Of a stretch of DNA of 64,000 bases, positions 56,961-64,000 are shown in pieces (position 1 is the first letter of the stretch; each line of letters starts with the position of its first letter). The notes under the pieces are model-generated. The model searched no databases. It worked only from the letters and a program-made list of their open reading frames with translations, and was not told where the DNA came from. Source of the stretch: Lepas anatifera (lineage: Eukaryota; Arthropoda; Thecostraca; Lepadidae); contig JAOTON010000975.1 of the NCBI GenBank assembly GCA_034440635.1, positions 1,178,001-1,242,000 on the forward strand, in the 5' to 3' direction. The position numbers and the translations under genes are program-made.

Positions 56961-57559
56961 GCAATCCCCGCCGAACAGGCATAGGTCACGTCCAAACCCC
57001 AGTCTATAATTGGACTCAACAGCGGGAAGTCCTGGAAGCTCCTCCACGGGCCCTGTTGGGTCTGCGGGGTCTCAGCCAGGGTTCAATACAATCTGGGCAT
57101 CGAACTGGACACTTAGGAAATAGAACCATGGGCCGGGTGGGTCCTGGCAGGAAACCATTTTCGAGGCCGTTCTGAATCCAGCTCCGTGATTGGAGATGAA
57201 ACTAGGATTGAACCGAAGTCCCTACCAGCCCTGCAGAGGAAACTATCCCTAAAAGAATTTGATAAGTACAAATGTGTCCCGATGCCCCATACCGGGTTAC
57301 AACAATAGTCCCTGCTTTCTTTTTTAACTTAAATTCCCCCCATAAATGCATTCTGTTGTCTTTGTTGATGAGTCCGCCTTAGACATGGGTTTCCATTGTG
57401 AGAGTTCATCGATTAGTTCCATCTGTAGAAGGAAAACTCATTTTCCCTTTCTTTTATTCTTATTTTTATTTCAAACAGGTGTGAGAATATTGGCGTGAAT
57501 GACAGCCCAGAGTAGTTTGGATACATCCATGTTTAACTATGCTTATTCTCAGCTAAGAC

Positions 57560-58200
57560 TTAATTTGGATTCTAATAGCTTCAACCTGAATGAGGATGCT
57601 TCTCCCGATGATTCCACGACATATTAAATAATTGCAAATACTATAATGCGCTTCAAACTTATATCTAGTGACCATAACTCTCTTACAATTTTGCATATGA
57701 ATACAGATCTTTACCAAGCACTTCGAAGATGTCAGGTCCTTGTTAGATAGATCAAAACTAAATATGACATCATCTGTATCTCTGAAACGTGGTTGGATGA
57801 ACACCTTAACTCTGGTTACGAATTCCTGGTTATAGTTTTATTAACCACTGTCTTGACTCTCATATCAGGGCAAGGGTGCGCAGTCTACGTGATAAATAAC
57901 ATAATATTCAAACCCAGACCGATCTTTCTAAGAAAACACCCGAACTGCCAGCTGTTTTCATTGAGATAACTCCCAAAACAAAGCTAATATTATTGTCGGC
58001 ACATATACGATCCCCATCCTTTGACTCAAACATACTTTTTGAATATTTGGACGATACTGTGTCGAAGATTTCTCATCGAACAAAGATGTATAATTGCTGG
58101 GGACCTTAATATCGATCTGCTGCACATTAACCATCAGAGGCTCCACATAAACTTCTGGCTGCATGGCCACGGTGGCCTCCTCCCCAGTAAGTCTACCCAC
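57560..58200 (+). pseudogene. LINE endonuclease remnant
   Basis: Scattered pieces match the APE-type order: SLTILHMNT, KYDIICISETWLDEHL (catalytic Glu region, near 57750-57805), GCAVYVIN, PELPAVFIEIT and CIIAGDLNIDLLHI (58081-58128, GDLNID with its catalytic Asp and Asn intact). At least three frame changes and stops separate them. Downstream text is replaced by a (TA)n run. The pieces are more decayed than in the LINE at 37.5 kb. Confidence 0.75.
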
Positions 58201-58230
58201 CCGTATTACGGCAATACTGCCACTCTTATC

Positions 58231-58231
<1 letters not shown>

Positions 58232-58275
<44 letters not shown>
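58232..58275. repeat. (TA)n microsatellite
   Basis: Twenty or more TA units in a row inside the LINE remnant. Confidence 0.97.
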
Positions 58276-58280
<5 letters not shown>

Positions 58281-58879
58281 TTTTCAACCCCATGCATTCT
58301 GGAATAATTATCGATGATACGTGACCATTTACCGGTCTTCCTCTCCTTGCCCTTCGTACTAAACATATCTCTAAGACAGGGCTTATTTTACTGAATCGGG
58401 TGGACTTGGCAAATGTTAAATAAGCTAGATAATTTCCCTAATAATGACCCGGATACCTACGCGGAAATAATTGTTTCTCATTCAACAGAATGAATAGCTC
58501 TCTAGACTGACGAATAGAAAACCGAGCCATTCACCCTTGACCCGCATGGTGTTGTATTAATAAGAAGATAAACTCAAAGAAGTACTTAAAAACCGAACGC
58601 CCTCAATAGAGTTACATATACTATATATGAATCGTCTCATTCTGTCCTAAACAAGAACGGACTGATGCTCGAAACCTGATACGGAGCAAAAGATAACCCG
58701 AGAAAACTTTGGAAAACTATTAATGAAATAACACATGGAACGTAAATGCGGCATCGTTTCCTGTATCTTTCAACTCGGTGTGAATGAAACAACGATACCC
58801 GGATTTGCAATAAATTTAATGAATTTTCTCCTATAGAACCGAATTGAGGTACTACCCGCATCAACATCAATCCACTAAC

Positions 58880-59120
58880 TTACTTACGATATCACGTTGA
58901 TAATCTAATGAGCTCCATCAATCGCGCGTATGTCGACGGATTATCAAGAGATGAACAATACTGGAGCTGGCCTGACAATATCAATGGAGTTCTAAAAATT
59001 GCCCCTTTCATCATAAATGAAATTACTCACCTCTTTAACATTTGCGTACGAAACATATTTCTTGCTTTAGGTTGCGTAACACCAATTTTCAAATCTGGAT
59101 GCAAAGATATTCCCAATAAG
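58880..59120 (+). pseudogene. LINE reverse transcriptase, N-terminal part
   Basis: A frame from 58908 reads GLSRDE, then DNINGVLKIAPFIINEITHL, then LFNICVRNIF and CVTPIFKSG. This is the order found just upstream of RT motif A in CR1/L1-like LINEs: a choice-of-subject helix, an I-x-x-x-L-T-H-x-F-N helix, and the TPIFKSG strand. The catalytic FADD region is missing because the LINE is cut off and the TTAA element resumes. Confidence 0.65.
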
Positions 59121-59744
59121 GCCCATCTGATAATAAGCCCATCGGGCACTAAAACATCTAGTTCAGGGCTTTTGATATCGATGACGTCAGGACAGGTACG
59201 AGCATTCTATGTTCGAAAGGCCTGGGTCAAATAGTTTAAGCTAATAATGTTGTCCGGAATAGAGATACAGTGTTCATTTGACGTCATTGGGTTCGTCTTA
59301 TTCCTGAAATTGTAATGATATGCATTTTGACCCAGTTCGAACATGATCTTACCCCAGATCGGGCCAAATATTTAGCCCAGCAAGGTCATATAATGTCATG
59401 CCATACATCATTCTAGCTTTGTAATAGCTTTAGGTCAGATGTTATGACTTAAAAGGGAACTATATGACCCCATAGGTTAGCGTGCCCCCAAACCTAAATA
59501 ATCAAGCTATGACTGAAATAATTTTCATTACATCCCATTATATACTTATAGCGACATGTTTTGCCCTCTGGTGACCTTGGATATAGCCGGCCAAAAAAAT
59601 TACAGAGCACTTTTTCAGAGCTAAGGTCAGGCTACCCAACACCTTTTACCGCTTTTCGCTAACTAGCGTAGCGTGGGGAGACCTGCACCACTCCCTCCCC
59701 GTCAAAGTGCAAGTGACTCGGACCCCTGTTAATGCCCGTTTTAA

Positions 59745-60888
59745 GCGGGTTTCACCCTTTTAACCTATACCGCGGCACCTAAAACAATATGGTGAGACCC
59801 TAAGTCATAGGCAGCCATTCGTTATTTGAGAATCTGATACAGCTATTGTGCCCCATGCACCTATCACCAATTGCGCAACGATGAAACTGCAGATTCGGAC
59901 ACTAGCAATTCATCACCTTTCAATGGAGCACGAATTTAGGTTCATTTACTTCCACCTTGTGCTCAATTTCACCCTCCACCTGCGTGGCTCGTTCGGTCCA
60001 GCGGCCGTCGGTGTCTCTAGGCTTGAAATATACCCTGCTTTTGCTGTCGAGTGGATTTTCCGCCATGGTAGACGATTTAACACCAGGTGATGTAGAGGGT
60101 CTGGTTGATTGCTCTGTATCCAAGGTTCATATATAAGGTCACATTCACCTGACTTAGCACTCAGAGGGGAACACCGGACCGGAAGGCATCCAACAGTCTT
60201 AGTTTCCCCATACATCTCAAGATTACAAGGATTTTGCAGGATTTGGCGCCATACAGAGCCTGAGATTTACACGAATGGAGCTTCAAGCTCTGCCCAACTG
60301 TCATGACCAGAGGTTTAAACTTCAAAAACTGGTGTTTGCCTTTGGTTTTGGTTCTGATATTGCACCATTATTTACATTCGAATTCGTTTCATTGTGCGGG
60401 CTGATAGCGTTAAAATATAAGCATACTTGGAGATTAGACTCTAGCTACCATTGGATAAACTTTATAGCCCTGGCTTAAATAATACATAGCTGGGGGTGAT
60501 GAGCACGCTTAACGTACTAGGTCGCTACCCACACTAAAAGCACTAAATAAACATGCTCTGAATTTCAATAATAATTTTGCGTTCAAGATTTCGGTATAAA
60601 TTCATCGAGTACCATAGGGGCATCTGAAGTATTTGTAAGCCTTATGATCCAACACATCGGATTGGACTAACACAATTGTGTTCTGTAGACTGTGTCTGTC
60701 ACGTAGACTGCATTAGTCTGACTGGGTATGAATTAAGACGCGAAAACAGAAACGAATACACCAAAAAGTCTCCAATAATAAAGCTACGAAAAAAGATATA
60801 AATGTTTTATTCAAGTGAGCATATATCTGCGAGCAGTAAGCATCCTATTTTAGCACAGAGGTGATAAAGCTCACACATTCCTTGCAAA
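59745..60888. other. Unassigned region
   Basis: Short overlapping frames on both strands at 59848-60306, no recognised domain or repeat. Confidence 0.35.
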
Positions 60889-60896
60889 TTCCCAAA

Positions 60897-63800
60897 CAGG
60901 GTGCAGCCAAGGGGGCATAGGGGGCACGTGCCCCCCTCCCTCTGTCGGTGCCGGAGGGCCCTTTCGATCGCTAGGCGGTGTACTCCGTTTGTGCCGTGCC
61001 GCTCGAAATTTAATGCCCTACGCCGTTGAACCTCGGTGCAACTAGACTAAATTTAGCGATTTAAACTATTGTTTGATAATTTAGTGCCTTTTTTGGTCAG
61101 CTAGGGCATTCTGTCACCTTTTCAAGCACCCGGTAAGAGTATGGGTGCATAATCCGTTTCCAGCTAATGTCTCATCGTCGCCAATAATCGTACGGGTGGA
61201 GCTTATCTGGTGCCCCTTGAGCTTATCTGATACCCACTGAGCTGGGCTTGGTCCCTTGAGCTGATCACGTGCCCTCTAAGCTAATCTGGTGCCCCCTGAG
61301 TCAATCTGGTGCCCCCTCAGCAAAATATTGTGCCTCTTGAATCTATCTAATGCTCTATGAGTTAGTATGATGCCTCTGAGCTTGCCTGATGCCCTATTAG
61401 CTATTTTAGTGCCCCTTGAGCTGATCTGGTCCCCCTGGCCTGATCTCATGCCTCCCGGAGTTGATCTACTGCCCCCTGAGCCAATATGGTGTCTCTTGAG
61501 CTGATCAGGTGCCCCCTGAGCTGGTTATTGATGTCTCCTTAGATGATCTGGTGCCCCCTGAGCTGGTCTGGTGCACCGTGAGCTGATCTTATGTTCCCTG
61601 AGCTGATCTATGCCCCTGCTCTGATCTGGGGGCAAGGAACTGATCTGGCCCCCGGGCTGATTGGTCTGGTGCACTCTGAGCTAAACTAATGCCTTCTGAG
61701 TCAATCTGGTGCCTGCTGAGCCATCATTGTGCCTCCTGAGCCCATCCCATGCCCTCTGAGCTAGTTTGGTGCACCCTGAGCCTATTTGGTACCCTTTAAG
61801 CTGATCTGGGCTTCCTGAGTTGATAAAGCAATTTCCTTAACAGCTCTGGGGCTCTGAGCTGAGCTGGGCCCACTGAGGCTGATCAGGGCCCCTGGGCTGG
61901 TATGGGGTTCCTGGACTGATTAAGTGCCCCTGATTTGATCTGGTACCCCCGAGATGATCTGGGCCCCGAGCTGGTCGGGGACCACTGATCTGATTGTTTG
62001 TGCTCAACGCTGATCTGGTGCCCTATGGGCCGATCTGGTGTCCCCTGAATAGCTCTGAGGTTTTTGAACTGATTAGGCCCCGAGCTGGCGAGGGATCCCT
62101 GAGCTGATTTAGTGCCCCCTGACTTGATCTTGCCCCTGAGCTGATCGATCTGGTGCTCCCTGAGCAGATATACTGCCCCTTGAACTTAACTAATGCCCCC
62201 TGAGTCGATATGGGGCCTCCTGAGTCATCGTTGTGTCTTCTGAGCCCATTTGATTCTCTCTGAGCTAATCTGGTGCCCCATGGCTAATTTGGTGCCCTTT
62301 AAGCTGACCTAGGCCTCCTGGGTTGATATCGTGATTTTCCTGAGCAGCCCTAAAGCCCTGAGCTGAGCTGGGCCCACAGAGGCTGATCAGGGCCCCTGAG
62401 ATGGTATGGGGCTCCTGAGCTGATTAAGTGCCTCCTGACTTGATCTGGTACCCCCGAGCTGATCTGGGCCCAAAGCTGGTCGGGGACCACAGTCTGATCT
62501 GATTGTTTGTCCCCGAAGCTGATCTGGTGCCTTATGGGCCGATCTAGTGTCCCCTGAACAGCTCTGGAGCTCCTCAACTGATTATGCCCCGAGCTGGTGA
62601 GAGATCCCTGAGCTAATTTGGTGCCCCTGACTTGATCTTGCCCCTGACCTGACTTGAGGCCCCTGAACCTATCTGGGGCCCCAAGAGGTGATATGGGGCC
62701 CAAGAGTGGATCTGGGTTCTGGGGGTACCCTGAGCTGTTCTGGGTGCTGCGCTTGTGAGAGCCCCTTAAGTTGGCCTGAGGCCCACTGAGGTGATCTGGT
62801 ACCTTAAACTGTTTCTGGGGCTTCTTGAACTGGTTTAAGGTCCTATGAGCCTATCTGGGGCCCATTGAGCTACTCTGATGACCCCATCTCTGGGGCCACT
62901 GAGCTATTCTAGTCCCTGGTTGAAGCATGAGCTGCTCTGGGGGGCCCTGGTCTACATCAGGGGCCCCTGAGGTGGTCTTAAATAGACAGAGAATAATAAC
63001 ACAGGGCCAACTCCCATCATTTCGGGGCGGGGTCACTGAGCTAATACTAGTCCCTGGGGGCTTACAAACGTGGGGATGGGGAAGTTGCTCTGGAGGGCTC
63101 TATCCACGTTTGAAGGGTGCCCCAGAGCCTGGGTCTTGAATAGATGGGGAATAAGAACAAATGGAAACTTCCTTGTAAATGGGCTAACGAGGATGAGGCA
63201 TCGTAAAAGGCTTGTGGTGCCTAGTCAACCCTGGTTATATAAATCATTATACTGGTGGTTTCTTGGAAGGGATCTATAAAAAGGCATGTGCCCCTGAGCT
63301 CAGAGCACAGTCCATTAATCCAGGATTTCTACTAATTAATTTAAATTAAAAACTAGTTGTCACAATTTTCAACCTTGTCACACCATCCCCATCCAAACCA
63401 CCGGCCTGTTTACCTTTTCAATACTCTTAACTGAGACCGATCCGTGAGAATATGGAACTTAATAAACGCGTTCAAAATGTATCTCCCAAATTATTCCGGC
63501 AGCAAAAATTTTATTTTTCCAAATTCACTATGCCACTCCTCGTCCCACGGCGATTGCGGGAGGCAAGGAACTTATTCCGCGTTCAGCCAGGGCTCACTCG
63601 TCACGACAAAACCAGTGCGCATAACAAATGAATTTTCGACTACAATATTTCTTAACTTGCACATGGTAACAGATATCGCAGGCTCCGCTGATTTCTCTGA
63701 TGTTCAGTACTTGCATGAGTTGGCTGATTTGTCCCTTAAATTTATTCAAAACAGTCGTGTTTTGGCTACTTCCATGACATTTTTACAGTTTTTTTTAAAT

Positions 63801-63979
63801 CGAGTTTTCCTTCTCCGTCAATGCTTGATTTGCATTTTTATTGAACCAAAGATGCCCAAAAAAATGATATATTCAAAGATACAGTAAGTATTTTAGGATA
63901 CGTTAAAAAGTGCCCTTTTCTCCCAGGGTGCCCCTCAAAGTTGGTGTGCCCCCATACCAAAGCTCTGACTGCGCCCCTG
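60897..63979 (+). mobile_element. hAT-like element with internal minisatellite
   Basis: 3083 bp flanked by perfect 8-bp TTCCCAAA (60889-60896 and 63980-63987). Left end CAGGGTGCAGCCAAGGGGG, right end inversely CAGGGGCGCAGTCAGAG, with GTGCCCCC blocks near both ends. The middle, about 61150-62900, is a degenerate minisatellite. A 147-codon frame (63444-63887) near the right end has no domain that I recognise (it contains DIAGSADFSDVQYLHELADL); it could be a worn piece of a transposase but nothing shows this. Confidence 0.88.
61190..62900 (+). repeat. Minisatellite, about 30-bp units with 500-bp super-repeat
   Basis: Dozens of units on the theme TGAGCTGATCTGGTGCCCCC. The block of about 61660-62150 is repeated at about 62150-62650 in the same unit order, including GAGCTGAGCTGGGCCCAC, GGCTGATCAGGGCCCCTG and CTGATTGTTTGT, offset by about 500 bases. 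Confidence 0.9.
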
Positions 63980-64000
63980 TTCCCAAATGTCGGTAAATCC

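Larger units (their letters stand above)
56232..59130 (+). mobile_element. Second LINE, decayed, 3'-truncated
   Basis: ORF1, endonuclease and the start of the reverse transcriptase occur in order on the plus strand, with many stops. The LINE sits inside the TTAA element. A (TA)n run (58232-58275) breaks the endonuclease-to-RT gap. Confidence 0.72.
56086..59740 (+). mobile_element. TTAA-type element split by a LINE
   Basis: 56086-56178 follows 568-672 (GGTCACCAGTGCAGGTTAAG, then CATATCACATAA). 59135-59740 follows 690-1080 and 3120-3273 (ATATCGATGACGTCAGGACA, TAGCCCAGCAAGGTCA, CATGTTTTGCCCTC, then TTTTTCGCTAACTA-type and GACCCCTGTTAATGCCCG), ending at TTAA 59741-59744. The left end is missing, replaced by the GAGTCG element. 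Confidence 0.68.

Noticed and set aside
63444..63887. 147-codon frame as a transposase
   Set aside because: It lies in a hAT element but shows no catalytic or dimerisation motif.

Overview
The window looks like an invertebrate animal genome. It is gene-poor and packed with nested transposons. It has one convincing host gene, a rhodopsin-type GPCR with canonical GT-AG splice signals. There are also several LINE remnants, tRNA-derived SINEs, long microsatellites and many DNA transposons. The receptor most resembles the myosuppressin / DMSR neuropeptide receptors of protostomes, which favours a protostome, but the phylum cannot be fixed from this window. All homology statements come from reading motifs and comparing copies inside the window; no database was searched.

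Layout. 0-4.2 kb: three related DNA elements joined head to tail at TTAA sites (about 110-411, 416-3273, 3278-4184). The middle one is split by a 2 kb hAT-like element (1101-3111) with a perfect 8-bp target duplication. 5.2-8.2 kb: three more elements of the TTAA type. 9.8-10.1 kb: a small hAT-like MITE. 11.9-15.2 kb: a 3.3 kb hAT-like element with long inverted arms and a transposase-like fragment. 16.3-19.3 kb: another TTAA element, split by a hAT (16340-17795) that keeps a piece of the hAT dimerisation domain. 19.5-21.4 kb: the GPCR, with a second exon that can replace the receptor's C-terminal end. 23.4-24.8 kb: a 1.3 kb AC/GC-rich microsatellite. 27.0-29.9 kb: four more TTAA elements in a row. 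29.9-31.1 kb: an A-rich stretch that looks like an assembly fault. 31.1-35.7 kb: a second copy of the 1101-3111 hAT, carrying two further insertions at TA sites. 37.5-40.9 kb: a broken CR1/Jockey-like LINE with a SINE inside. 41.8-43.5 kb: an inverted TTAA element with a TA-flanked insertion. 43.8-45.5 kb: a broken ORF of a repetitive protein family, split by a SINE. 48.0-50.0 kb: another TTAA element. 56.1-59.7 kb: a TTAA element split by a second LINE. 60.9-64.0 kb: a hAT-like element with perfect 8-bp target duplications and a 1.7 kb minisatellite inside.

The main discovery candidate is the TTAA family. About eleven copies share GC-rich terminal modules, end at TTAA (or a one- or two-base variant), often start with CCCT, and are filled with AGGTCA/TGACCT hexamers. 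They are best read as non-autonomous piggyBac-like elements that spread nuclear-receptor-type half-sites. Several pairs share a single TTAA, so the family seems to insert into its own ends. Because copies of the same element occur with and without insertions, this window allows empty-site versus filled-site proof for several transposons.
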